A DNA stretch of 64,000 bases from Cycas panzhihuaensis (taxonomy: Eukaryota > Cycadophyta), in the NCBI GenBank assembly GCA_023213395.1, contig CM041465.1:141491741-141555740 (forward strand), read 5' to 3'. Each line of letters opens with the position of its first letter. The stretch's first letter is position 1. The notes under the pieces were generated by a model that saw nothing but the letters and a program-made list of their open reading frames with translations, was not told the origin of the DNA and did not search any database. The position numbers and the translations under genes were made by a program. Of this stretch, positions 12,077-23,329 are shown in pieces.

Positions 12077-13052
12077 TGATATAATACTAGCTATAATTAC
12101 AAATATTAAAAATAGTAATGTATATAAAACTATAACTCAAATCACAAGATTACCAAAATCACTGAACCATTGATATTCATAAGGAATCACTTATAATTAT
12201 AAGTCACATCAAGGGGGCAATCTCCTTAAAAGTAAAGCTCAATTATAAGATATTCAAGGATATATTTAAGGCTATAAAAGGTACAAGTATAAAGGAGAGG
12301 CTTATCCCAGCCATGCTATCAAGTGGTGTTTGTGGGATAATTCATTTCATACAAAAATAAGCACATGAGATATATAATAACTATTACAATGCTTTATATA
12401 TTAATTCTATTACATGGCTTTATATAATAGACGGTTAGAACATGAGGGTCTTAATAATCATCTTTATTTCCTATACCTATCCCCATAGACACCATTGTCC
12501 AAGATATAATCCATGTGTACAATGTAAGTGAGGATTAGGATGTAGCATAATCTCATGAATATTTGATTATCACCTAGTGAGGTATGATATTATGGTTCTT
12601 GGGTAGCTCTAGTCCATTGGGTCTTTATAGGATTCAACATGTGAAATTAAAAATAAGGGCTTTACAATCCTCCATGGAAGCATGCCCTTGTTCGTAACCC
12701 ATAAGCCCACATAAGAGTACAATGCCCTATCACACTTAGGTAATATAGTATATAGTTCTATATGTTCTAGTTCCTTGGTCAAACTTGGTGCACAGAGTTG
12801 TTGTCAATGGTGAAAAACAAACAAATAAGCATAGCTTAACAATAGCTCCATTTTCCCTATGTTTTACCAAATAATATGATGTAGTGTTGTTGGCACTATT
12901 GGATGCCTTAGGGACCTATCTCAAAGTAGAGCTATTTAATGAAGAACCAATGCCAAGGGAAGATAATAACATACCATGCTAATCCCTATGCCATATTGCA
13001 AATACACATATGTAATTATGGTTTGTGGTTGACGTCGAGGTAGGGCATAGCA
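12077..13052 (-). repeat. Probable LTR, minus strand, flanked by PBS and polypurine tract
   Basis: On the minus strand the segment starts TGCTATGCCC and ends TATATCA. It is followed after a 2-nt spacer by TGGTATCAAGGCACC, a PBS-like sequence (12060-12074), and preceded by a purine run AAAGAAGGGAGGGCA (13053-13067). It has a TATA-rich middle. No second copy was found in the window. A PPT on one side and a PBS on the other implies internal-LTR-internal, as left by recombination between tandem elements; otherwise one of the two motifs is fortuitous. Confidence 0.45.
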
Positions 13053-13067
13053 TGCCCTCCCTTCTTT

Positions 13068-14435
13068 AAAAGCTTCACCCTCAAAGCTTTGTACTAGGGC
13101 CACAAGTACCCTCGCTTCTTAAGATCATTATTTTTAGATCTTGGTTGTTTCTGGGTGACATGTTCTCCTTTTCTATGATTATTGTTCAGATAACTTATTT
13201 TAGATTTTGATATTTCTCTAAGTGAATATTGGGGGCGATTATCAAATATTATGTTGATAATGGTTTTATCCATTAGGTGTTGCTTTTATTGAGACAAAAA
13301 TAATTTTTGTTATGGAGCTCGTACAAAGTGGGTCGATTAAGTGATGGAATGTTCTTGTGTGTCCCTCGGTAGGATTGGCGTTCATTTTTAGGGATCTATG
13401 GTGTTGTAATGAGCTACCCATATTTTTTTCGAGTTTGGGGCGCCTTCTTTCTATACTTCTTTTGGAAACTATAAACATGTAATAGAACCAACATATCTTT
13501 TTCTTATTGATTTGTCGAATACCTTGTAGAGTATATCAAGCTCCATTCTAGTTGAATCTAATAAATTTTCAATATTGTTGTTGCTATATATGTCAAGGGT
13601 TTGCAACCATTGTACTCTTAAAACTATGTTTATGCCTCATAGGGAAAGGAGAGGGAATTCTAATTCATCCTATAATGTTACAAGTACTTCTTAAATTTAT
13701 AAGAACCGCTACTCTGGTACAATAGGATGTACGATTTTTAAGATCTCTAGATTTTTGATTCTATTTATTGTTGCTAATAAAGTTCTCCAGAGTGTATTGC
13801 TTCGACTCCTTTTCATATCAGTGCTTCCTTAGGACTTGTGTGGCCTTCCCTTGTTTTTGTTAAATGCCCTAATAGTAATGAACTTTGCCTTTCATATGGA
13901 AGAGTATATCTATTATTGACTTCTGGATCTTTTGGTTGAGCCATAGTACAAGCATTTACTTTGTTGTTTTCTATTATATTATTTTCATGTAACTTATTAT
14001 TATAGTTTCTCATGGTAGTGATGTGTCTAGGTTTGAGCCAGCTAGTTTGGCCTATTGATATCTCTAGATGTTTATCGATGGCAGATTTACAACAAAAGGA
14101 GCCCTTAGGCTTGAAATTAGGTAATTAAGTTAATTACCTTGACGCATACAACAAAGGAAAGAATGCATGTTTCTTGAAATTAGGTAAAATTACGAGGAAT
14201 GCATGTTTCTTGATTGTTGAAGTTTAAGGATGGCCATCACTGGTTATGGCCTTTACAATTTATTATTATTTATATGTTGCCACAAGAATATATGCAAACA
14301 GTTAGACCACCGAACATCCGTAACCAGCAGGAAGGGGCAACAATCTGAATACCCATTTTCTTCTATTAACAAAAGACAAATACATGACACTGGAAGCCTT
14401 CTTCACAAAATTTGAAGTTGGCTATAATAAAATTA
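13068..14435. other. Possible internal region of minus-strand element; no clear gene
   Basis: Short minus-strand open blocks (about 13266-13478 and 13813-14013) show no motif I recognise. Near 14108-14215 a GAATGCATGTTTCTTGA phrase and a CTTGAAATTAGGTAA phrase each occur twice, a small local duplication. The sequence could be retrotransposon-derived or unique. Confidence 0.3.
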
Positions 14436-14507
14436 AGGTTCCACCAAGATTTGAACTCAGGTTACTGGATTCAAAGTCCAATGTCCTCACCACTAGACCA
14501 TGGAACC
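14436..14507 (-). tRNA. tRNA-Gln (anticodon UUG)
   Basis: On the minus strand a 72-nt cloverleaf can be drawn. The acceptor strands GGTTCCA/TGGAACC pair perfectly with discriminator T, the D-arm carries AGTGG, and the anticodon arm has loop CTTTGAA giving UUG. The T-arm CTGAG-TTCAAAT-CTTGG has two G-U pairs. It matches the well-known plant nuclear tRNA-Gln sequence except for a few substitutions. There is no intron. A TTTT run follows within about 10 nt downstream on the minus strand and suits Pol III termination. A TTATAT motif lies about 15 nt upstream, in the region where plant tRNA genes often carry TATA-like sequence. Probably functional, though the weakened T-stem hints at drift. Confidence 0.88.
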
Positions 14508-14823
14508 AACGGGGATATAATCTGAGCGAGTAACCATCCACTAGCCATTCGTTCACCAGGAAGGCCTGCACTGATGGTACACACTGAATTGCATGGCATG
14601 GCTTGTTTGAGGGTAACCAGATAACAACTGACATGACATTAATATTATGGTAAGACAAATATTTTATGGTAACTTGTCCAATCAATAAAATGCCCCAAAC
14701 TTGGTATTCTCACCTCTTACTTCAATATTACCAAAATTTTTGCATATGCTTCTGATTCTGAGTTTATTTGAAAACAATATCGTACAGATTTGAACGCGGT
14801 ACTTGAAACCACGCTCCCGAATA

Positions 14824-14840
14824 GCTGGAATAGCTCAGTT

Positions 14841-14872
<32 letters not shown>

Positions 14873-14897
14873 AGAGGTTCAAGCCCTCCTTTTAGCG
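14824..14897 (+). tRNA. tRNA-Asn (anticodon GUU)
   Basis: A 74-nt cloverleaf: acceptor GCTGGAA/TTTTAGC with one G-U pair and discriminator G, D-arm AGCTCAGTTGGTTAGAGC, anticodon loop CTGTTAA (GUU), variable loop AGGTC, T-loop TTCAAGC. It is nearly identical to standard plant nuclear tRNA-Asn(GUU). The A-box and B-box (GGTTCAAGCCC) fit consensus. There is no intron and no encoded CCA, as expected for a nuclear gene. No T4 run follows immediately; the first is about 65 nt downstream, so termination may be inefficient. It lies 316 bp from, and points away from, the tRNA-Gln gene. Confidence 0.92.
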
Positions 14898-15393
14898 CCT
14901 CACAAGATTAGGTTTCAACCCTTCGTTGATCTCTACTCTATATTGTTTGCAACCCCTCAACTCCATTTTACTTCTCACTTGGACAACTCCTCTGTCTCTG
15001 CTCTTTTCCAGTCATAATCTTCTTTATTTTTCTTGGGTTATTACATCATAAACACAAACGTAACATGAATTAGAAGAAGATGATTCTTCTTCTCATTTCT
15101 TCGCACCCAAATACGTATTGTAGCAAGGAAAGCATCCATGTCAATGTACTGCCCAATTACAATGGCAGATAGCAGCAATATTCACAAAGAAATGCACCCT
15201 CCTATCCAATGCAATTAACAAAACTTAAATCTCTACACATCTCTTTATATATCTCCATTTATAACACTAACACTAGCTTCTCATAATAATAAAATATTAT
15301 TAAAATATACTTCACATAGTAGCAGCCATCTTCTCTCAAATTGTCTTGGGATCATTACAATTCTTTCCTCCTTAAAGACACTTCGTCATCCTG
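14898..15393. other. Unassigned DNA after tRNA-Asn
   Basis: Low-GC sequence with no ORF, repeat or motif that I can support. Confidence 0.4.
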
Positions 15394-15648
15394 CTAGCTC
15401 CTTTTATCATTTCTTAAATTTTGTAACTTCTCAAGGTCTCTTTCATGATCTTGTTTTATGTTGCCATTTGGATCCACAACATTCCTCCCCTTTATGAATA
15501 CTTTGCATACAAAATGTGGGAGAGATGATGCACACCTCTCCAATCTACTACTTGCTATAGCCAATACGTCGCTAGAGCTAGTGCCATCTCTATGATGTAT
15601 TCTAGGTACTATACGTATGTGCCATCTTCCTGTTTGTGATGACACCAT
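15394..15648 (-). CDS. Hypothetical small ORF, unrecognised
   Basis: An 84-codon minus-strand frame from ATG at 15648; the frame stays open upstream to about 15738, where a stop overlaps AAGTAAGT, which could be a splice donor. The product is basic and mixed in composition (RIVPRIHHRDGTSSSDVLA..., ending RDLEKLQNLRNDKRS). It looks less compositionally biased than the surrounding AT-rich frames. I recognise no domain, signal peptide or membrane segment. It may be an exon or a transposon remnant. Its location near two tRNA genes, away from recognisable elements, is the main reason to list it. Confidence 0.2.
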   Translation of the reverse strand: MVSSQTGRWHIRIVPRIHHRDGTSSSDVLAIASSRLERCASSLPHFVCKVFIKGRNVVDPNGNIKQDHERDLEKLQNLRNDKRS

Positions 15649-15738
15649 TTCCTTTATAGCTCTTGTAGAGCATTTTCCACGCAGTATATCATGGGACCTG
15701 TGTTTTGGAGATTAGCACTATCTCAGATCTTAGAACTT

Positions 15739-17640
15739 ACTTCTATATCATGCCCATGGAGTTTTTCTCTTGAAAATAAGAATTACCTTGGAGATGGGGG
15801 TATAGGTTGCATTTGAAAGGTCATAAGGAATAGAGAACATAGTTGAAGTCGCATGGCAATGAATGGAGACATATAGGAGGAGTGCACAATAAACAGGAAT
15901 CAAGTTTGTCAGCATCATAGGAAAATAAGCTTAGATGGGGACACACAGGAGGGGTATGTCAAAAATAGAGATAAAGTGCGAGGGTTTATAATGACATGAT
16001 ATGATAATAGATAAGAATGTAGTTCTAAAAGAGATTAGGAGGTAATAAGTATTGGGGATTAGGGTAAAAATGAGCGCTGAAAGGCTATGCTTGAAGTGGA
16101 ATGTGACTAAAGTAATTATATAATGGTAAATGGGTAATAAATGGTATGGAGTAGAGGGTGGCTTATGGAGGAGATCCAGAGGTAGTAACATACATAGAAT
16201 GTCAGTACGATAAGGCTAAGGAATATGGTTTAAGATATGTTACAAATATTTAATACAAATGACAATTATGTCAGAGAGATATACAAAAAATGGAGAGTGG
16301 GATGAAGTTAATGAGAAATAATGGAGATGAGCGAGATTAAGATATAAAAGTGTATGACACAGATGTGTCAAGAATGAAAGTTGAAGTGTGGACAATAGGT
16401 GATATGAATGATGTAGGGTATCGATAAGATTGGAGAAAGATACATACGAGGTGTTGATACTAAAGAGATACAGAATGATGGATAGATGGTAAGATGGGTA
16501 TTCTATAGAGATCGATACGGCAAAGAGATATCTACAAAGTAAAGGGATAAATGGTAAAGATAATTTAGGTTTGGAACAAAGCTAGGGAGCGATATATATG
16601 GAGGTCTAATGCAAATATAAGGAATGCAAGACGAGACGAGGGAAAAAGATTACTCTACATGTGTAAGTGAGTTAAATATGACCAAATGAGAGCAATGTGT
16701 GAGTGATAAATATTAAAATACAAGTAAGAAAGGGTAAGACAATTGTGGTCAATGAGTGTGATTAGGGAATAACTTCTATGGATGGCTAGTTATGCATGCA
16801 AGTAGGAAGACTTTATTGAGTTATTGGACCATTCTAATCTGTCATGAATAGACTTCCATTCAATTGTTGTTGAAGAAATCTCAAGTTGTAAATATACCTC
16901 ATATTGACAAACTCTATTAAGTTGCTATGGATTGTTGTTAAAGGACCCTCTTATTAAAATCGTTGAAAACTAAAGGGGCTACTAGAAACAATGTGATGGC
17001 CAATGAAGATATTATGCTAGACTTTATTGAAGGGCTATGTTGACATAATGATAAATCTACCATTTAAAGTGGAAAAATAATGATGAAGATGATAAAAGAA
17101 GGTATTAAAAATAAATTTTATAAATCTTTGAAGATGGCTACTAGACTCCATTAAAAGTCAATGTTGAAATGTATATTAAAAGGTTGTTTTAACCTTTAGT
17201 GTTGGCTTTTATTAAAAGAAGAATATTCTAAATTTCATACTCCAAGGTTTATGACTATAGGTTATAGCCAAATAATGTTTTACTAGCCTATCTATTGTGT
17301 AACTTTTCATAGCAACTTGCACAATAGAATTGGCAACTTGTAAACTGAATGGTGACCTACTATGAGTTTTGATTAATTGAATAAGTCGATCAAAAAAGGA
17401 AATTGCAATGCCTTCACCTAGGGTCGATACCCCACCATTAAATCACAACAACACTACCCATTGACTTGTAGGTAAAAGCCATAATAGGAAAGTAAAGTAC
17501 ACCATTAATGCCATAATAATAGATTAAACACCACAAGAAGGAGAATGCCCATTGAAGAGGAACATCATGAAGAGGGAGTTAGATGGAAAACAATGGGTAA
17601 GCAAGCATTCAAGCATTACTTTGTGAAACACTAGTTGATG
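15739..17640. other. Purine-rich then AT-rich DNA, no gene seen
   Basis: From about 15.78 to 16.78 kb the plus strand is strongly purine-biased (GGAG/AGAT-rich). The minus-strand frame at 15931-16191 only mirrors this bias and has no motif. The rest is AT-rich with no recognisable feature. Confidence 0.4.
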
Positions 17641-17977
17641 TAATAGGGCAAAACATATTACTACAACAATATATGAAGAAGAGCAAGAGGAACCAAAAAT
17701 TATGGAGATGGATGAAGTGAAAGATAGATGTGAAGAGAACTAAAGAGAATCAGAGGGCACTGAAGTAAACTCTAATAAGATTATATTCATCAACATAATA
17801 TTATAATGAATATGGTGTCATATATATAGAAGAATCACCCCATTATTATATTATTCTATTGCTAAGTTAACCAATCATATATTTTTCCTATTATTAAATA
17901 CTCTTAATCTTTACTTATTTTATCTACTTAATCTCCTAACATGATAATCCTCTAACATGTGGTGAAGGCTTACTACA
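17641..17977 (-). repeat. LTR (probable 3' LTR) of outer minus-strand element
   Basis: This segment matches 36226-36564 over nearly its whole length in the same orientation (shared phrases include CATATATAGAAG, TATTATTAAATACTCTTAA, and AACATGTGGTGAAGGCTTAC at the edge). On the minus strand it starts TGTAGTAAGCC and is preceded by the purine run AGTGGAGAGGGCA (about 17978-17990), a plausible polypurine tract, so it reads as a 3' LTR. The 5' partner carries the PBS. Confidence 0.6.
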
Positions 17978-18089
17978 TGCCCTCTCCACTTAAATGCTTT
18001 AATTTCAAGCATCTTAATATAAAAATACATGTGTTCACCACCAATCACTGCATGAATATCATATGTAGATGCATCATCCTTGTGCATTT

Positions 18090-18409
18090 TGGGATAACCC
18101 CCAAATGGTCTAAGGGTACGTGCACCTAGGGCCCCCCAAAGGTACTTTTGGGGCTCCCTAGGGCACCGAGAGCCACTTATTCCCGTCCTTAGCCGACATA
18201 TCAGGTATGTTTATATTATTTTAGTTTATTTTTTAATATTATTGGGTAACATGATGGAAGGGTTGAGGCGCTTAGGCGACTCCCCAAAAATCTATTTAAA
18301 GGTTTGCTATGCACCCTAGGTATTTTTTAACACTGCATTTGATTATTTTGGAAATTTGTTGATCAACACACAATGGCGTCCTAACCCACTCTGCTCTCCT
18401 CTGTTAATA
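18090..18409 (+). repeat. 5' LTR of plus-strand copia element
   Basis: Begins TGGGATAAC and matches 31486-31707 + 34295-34392 with moderate divergence. It contains the conserved CACCCTAGGTATT...AACAC hairpin region and CTCTGCTCTCCT near its end. A PBS-like site follows within a few bases. Confidence 0.85.
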
Positions 18410-18411
18410 TT

Positions 18412-18424
18412 TGATATTAGAGCC
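18412..18424 (+). promoter_or_regulatory. Primer-binding site (TGATATTAGAGCC)
   Basis: Differs from the initiator-Met site TGGTATCAGAGCC at two positions, both G/C to A/T transitions, consistent with ageing. It lies just after the 5' LTR. Confidence 0.65.
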
Positions 18425-21400
18425 ACACATGTTTGATATGATTAATACTGGTTTGATTTATTTGATACATATTTCATTTGACTATAGTTCAACTTTGGTT
18501 TATTGATTATATTTGATTAATTTTTTATATTGTTCACGTAATATATTTGCCATTGAAAATCAACAAAGGGTGACTTATAGTCTTTCCAGTCTCGTGCTCC
18601 AACCATTGAGCGAAACTATCTCATATAATTGCTCGTTAGTCTTGCAATTAAGAAATTATCCTGTTGGAAAAGACGGTTCGTAATTTCGTACCTTGTGAAG
18701 GTAGAAATCACTTGTTGAACTTCAGTTCTCATTTTTTGTGCATTTTTTGTTATGTTTCATTCTTTCTCCATACAACTCCATTTGTCACGAAATTTTACCA
18801 ACAGCTAGCCATCATAGATATCTAGCTCCCTCTAAAATTTTGTGACGTACTATCTCTCCATTGGTAAGTTCTAGCCTCGGTTCCAGTTTCTCAGTTTTTC
18901 ATCATTTTAATATTTTTTTTTACATATTTTTGAATTTTTTTTGTAGAATTTAATTATTCTTGTTCAATGCCTTTTTGTAGATCTATCTCAGTTCAGATCT
19001 AAGAAAATTTAAAGTTATTCATCTTTGTATACATCTACGTTCTCTCCGTTCTTCACCGTCCACATGTTTTTTTCTCACAATACAATACATATTTTATGTT
19101 GATTCTCTAATTTAATGATTGATCTTAATCTCCCACCTCACTGCGTCTTAGTTTATGGTGGTATTCGATCGAATCAATTGGTGTTTATACCCTCTGCATC
19201 GCCTCCATGAGGAATGTGCAGGACGCGTTGTTCAACCTCTCTTATTTGTTTTTTAAATAAACATTATTTATATTAAAGTTACTTTATATTCTAAAGTTTG
19301 TTAAATTTAAATAGTTTTTATAAACTTTGAAATCATTTTGGTAAGAATATTAGCCCTATAAGAGCTTAGCCCTTAGTCATATCAATCAACGTGACATTCA
19401 ACTCATTTATTAAAGGGGCCTTCTTAAGTCTATAAAACATTTTCCTTTTATTTATTTATTTTTTTAATTTCACAATATCTTTTCACTAGGATTTTGATTT
19501 TTGATAAAACCAGTTCTATTGAGTTTAGAATTTTGTGGGCTATAATTTCAACTGGTTATTTTCTATCTTTGAAGTTGATTTGATCCAATTTTAATGAGGT
19601 AAAGTCAATCATTTTTTTTTCAAAGCCTTTTTAAATTATTATCACAAAATTCCTTCTTTGTCAGGTTATATCTTATCACTGAGAGATCATTTATTACCTG
19701 GATCTACTCTGCAGTGATATATTTTTAGTAAACTCCATCACTGTCTATTTATTTTATTTTTTAGGATTTGATTTAATCATTATTTTAATCGGTGAAAGTG
19801 ACACTTTAGTATTTTTAACATATTTACATAAAAAGCGCTACTTACATTTTTAACTATCTCCTCAACTAGAAATCAAATTTCTAAACCGTAAGATTCATTA
19901 GAATCTTGATTCAGAGCACTACTATCTGAAGGTATTCTTTTGCCTGATTTGAAATTATTTTATAGGTTTGAGCAGGTCAAAGTTGACCTTGCTTGTGCTG
20001 CCTATTTTATTAACCTTGGAATGATACTTTTAACAGTTTCTTTAATATCTTGAGCTTCATAGCTCATAATTGAATACTATCTGATTCTAGTGAAAGATTT
20101 CTTATAGATCTATAGTTTTAAGTTATTTTTATTTCATTTTGAGCCTATTTTGTAGGTGCTCCAAGCTATTGAAGTTGAGGTTACTTTCAAGTCCTAGTTA
20201 GACTTTTTTAAAGCTTTTTTAGCTATGTTTTCTTCTCATTTCGAATATACTTTGTTTGATATTTGTATATTACTGATTATTAATCAGACTTGCTAGTATT
20301 TATTGAGATTTTAAGGGATTTTGTAGCTCATCTAACCTATTGTTTGATCTCTAGAGCAAAAGGAGCCCCTTTCTTATTTATTTTAGTAATCAGGTATTTC
20401 TTGCCATAGTTATTTCACTTTTATCAAATCTAATCTTATTTAAAGTCTTTTTTGAAGCTTGGTTAAAAGTTTATTTATATCCTTTTATGATTATTAAAGG
20501 ATTTTTGACCCCAATTCATTCTCAAAACAATATGCTTTTAAGCAGCTTGATTATAAGAACTTGATTGGTTGTCATTTAGAAAATTTACTCATTTTATTTT
20601 AAATCTAAAAGGAAAAGTCCTTAGCTCTCATTTAGAATTTATTTTCATGTTTATTTCAAATTTTCTTTGAATAAAAAGTCCTTATTTCTTTACAAAGGAA
20701 TCTAATTATTTTAAGGTGGAGCATTCTTTATTTTTAAAGGTTTAAAAGAATTTCTTTTTCCTTTTCAAAGTTGAAAAAGAGACATTTCTTCTAAAGTGCA
20801 AAGAGAGCATTCTTTATTTTTTTAATTTTTCAAAGGCTTCCATATATTGTTTTGAAAGGAAAGTGAATTTTTAGATTTCTTTAAAGTTGAATAATTGTTC
20901 TTTTTAAAAAAAGGGTTTTCATAGATATTCTTTTGAAAAGGAAAGTGAATATTTTTTTGAAGTTGAATAATCATTTTTTCATTTAAGAAAGGCATTTGAT
21001 TGGAAAAAAAGAGTGAATATAGATTCAAATTTGTTCATAATTTCTTTATTGGAAAATTGATCATTTATATTTATAAATATTTTTTTTGAGATTGATAGTA
21101 TTCTTTTATTATAAAAGATATTTCATACTTTATTTTTCAAAATGATATTTGAGTATTGAAAGAAATTTGATTTAGTCTTTTTTCAAGGTTTATTTTATTT
21201 TTTATTCTAAAAGGAACTTTGTTTGTAAGAAAGACCACATATAATAATTTTTTTTTCTCATATTAAATAAGATAAATACCCGAATTGAACCTCCTTATTA
21301 TCAGCATTGCAAGGAGAATGATGAGGACCCACAAAGTTACCACCCTGCACATGCCACTTGCCCTACTCATATTGAATGAGGAAAGCCTTTAGCTATCAGG

Positions 21401-21852
21401 TGTAATTACTGGTAGGATGAGGTGTTGATCCAATCTTTATTGGTGTTCGAAGACCAAGGCTAGACCTGGAGAGGGTGAGTGCCTTGGTTAGCGGCCTTCA
21501 TCGCTAGATCTGTCGCTAGGTATAAGACCATCACAGGTGGGACAACGATTCAAGGGGGTGTAAAAATATTCTTAGCAGTCCACGTACTGAGGTATATAGA
21601 ACCTTAAGTTCAAGTACCGGTATATTGGGTCCTTGTTTCACCACTTGTGGGCAAGTGCCATTAGAAAGAATAACAACCGAAGATTTCCTTAGAGACACAT
21701 AGACTTAGAGCCTAGCAAACCTTATATAGGAACTATGTACACTTTAAACCTTAGGTTAAACTTGGAAACCTTTATTCATTTAACCAAAACCTTAGTGGGA
21801 TAAACCTATTTTATTTATAAGAAGACATTTATCATAACTCAATTTGAGAAAC
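18425..21852 (+). other. Long AT-rich untranslated leader of copia element
   Basis: 3.4 kb between PBS and gag without a long ORF. The middle part is T-rich, and 20.7-21.03 kb carries imperfect tandem repeats. A less AT-rich block at about 21.29-21.76 kb lies just before gag, with an open-looking but unrecognised short frame. Comparable long leaders are seen in both gag-only elements in this window. Confidence 0.6.
20715..21030 (+). repeat. Imperfect tandem repeats (about 80-90 bp) in copia leader
   Basis: GAGCATTCTTTATTTTT occurs near 20717 and again near 20806. The phrase TTTTGAAAGGAAAGTGAAT followed by TTGAATAAT occurs near 20849 and 20930, with a third degraded copy near 21000. The period is about 81-89 bp with considerable divergence. 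Confidence 0.6.
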
Positions 21853-22965
21853 ATGGCATCAAGCACAAGAAACATGACCATTTCACTTTTTGATAGGATA
21901 AATTTCCTAAATTGGAGAAGACAAGTGAAATCTATCCTCACGTCAAAGGAATTATGGGACATAGTTTAGGTAGTCTATAAATATCTAGGTGACCAAGCCA
22001 TGAATGAACAAAAGAGGGCATATAAACAAATGGTTAAGAAAAACAATGAGGCCCTAGACTTATTATTTTGTTCTATTAATGATAAAATATTTCCAAGGGT
22101 GAGCGAAGAAACTATTTCAAAGGAAGTATGGGATACTCTATAATTGATCTATGAAGGAGTAGCCTCATCTAAGTTTCAAACCCTTAAGATCAAATTTGAA
22201 AACCTAAGGATGAACTCAAATGAATCAGTTACTGATTTTATAACTAAGGTATAAGACCTCATCAATCAGATGAGAGCCCTTGGCGAGACCCTAATGGAAC
22301 AAAGGGTTGTTGAAAGAATTTTAAGATGTGTTAGTGCCATACCTACCTTTGAAATGGTAGCCACTAGAATTAAGGTCTCAAAAGATTTAAGTACTCTCAA
22401 GATAGAACAATTGGGTGCCATGTTAATGGCTATTGAAGAAAATAAGGCATCAAATGAATCTCTTGAACATTCTTTTGCCACTAAGGCAAGGATCGAATCT
22501 CATGTTCAAGCAAGCCATTCTAAATCTAGGCATCATTCTCCAAAGGAAAAGAATAGAAATCCTAAATATGCACTTCATCAATAAAGGCAACAAAGATACC
22601 AAGTTCCTCATCAAAGACATAGAACTAATCAAGGAGATACAAGGCCAACTAGATATCAAAGTGAAGAAAGACACTAAGGTCCACATCGATGTTGTCAAAA
22701 TTGTCAAAGGGATACATCATCCCAAAGAATAAATCTCCCTCCTCCAAATTATAGACAAAGGGAGCATCCACCTCATCATGAAGAAAGAGGAAGGCAATCA
22801 TATATTGATAGATCATATCCTCGAAGCAGAAGTCTTAGTTATGGGAGGAAAGATTCATTATATTGTACTTTTTGCAATAGGTCTAGTCACATTGAAGACA
22901 CGTGTTTTGCTAAACATGGACCACATAATAAGGGGAAGTGCCAATATTTCCATACAAAATAGAGA
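21853..22965 (+). pseudogene. Copia gag (nucleocapsid) with intact zinc knuckle
   Basis: The ATG at 21853 opens a frame that can be followed for about 370 codons with in-frame stops (for example near 21967, 22141, 22250 and 22582). It shows the UBN2-type copia Gag pattern: NFLNWRRQVKSIL near the start, then KNNEALDLLFCSINDKIF and SKEVWDTL. A CX2CX4HX4C zinc knuckle (CTFCNRSSHIEDTC) lies at about 22864-22905 in the same frame and is fully preserved. Gag would form the virus-like particle and bind element RNA. The central part (22270-22584) is open for 104 codons. Related Gag remnants occur at 26.3-26.7 kb (minus strand) and 62.0-62.5 kb. Confidence 0.8.
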
Positions 22966-22989
22966 AAATCAGTTATTTTTATCTTACTT

Positions 22990-23310
22990 TCTAGCCAATG
23001 AAGATGAAGATAATAGTTGGTATATTGATTATGGACATTCAACCTAAATGACTCGCAAAAAGGGTTGGTTTCAAACTATGGACACATCCAAAAAGGGTTC
23101 CATTATGTTTAGAGATGACACAATATATGAATCTGTTGGCAAAGGGAACGTAGCCCTCAAAACTGATTCTGGAGAAACTAAATATATTGAGGATGTGTTA
23201 TATGTTCTAGCATTAAGGAAGAACCTCCTATCAATGGGACAGATGATAGGTCAGGATTATAGAGTCATTTTTTACAATGGCGAGTGTGTTATCAAAGATA
23301 AAAGATAAAA
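22990..23310 (+). pseudogene. Copia aspartic protease (active-site Ser replaced)
   Basis: After gag, WYIDYGHST...MT matches the copia protease start WxxDSGxSxHMT, but the residue between Asp and Gly is Tyr instead of Ser/Thr and a stop follows. The next 86 codons are open and carry the GKGNVALK and EDVLYVLALRKNLLSMGQM blocks typical of this domain. In a live element it would cleave the Gag-Pol polyprotein. Confidence 0.75.
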
Positions 23311-23329
23311 CAAAGCAATTATTACTAGA

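Noticed and set aside
15931-16191. Minus-strand 86-codon ORF
   Set aside because: Mirrors the purine bias of the plus strand; no motif and no flanking signals.
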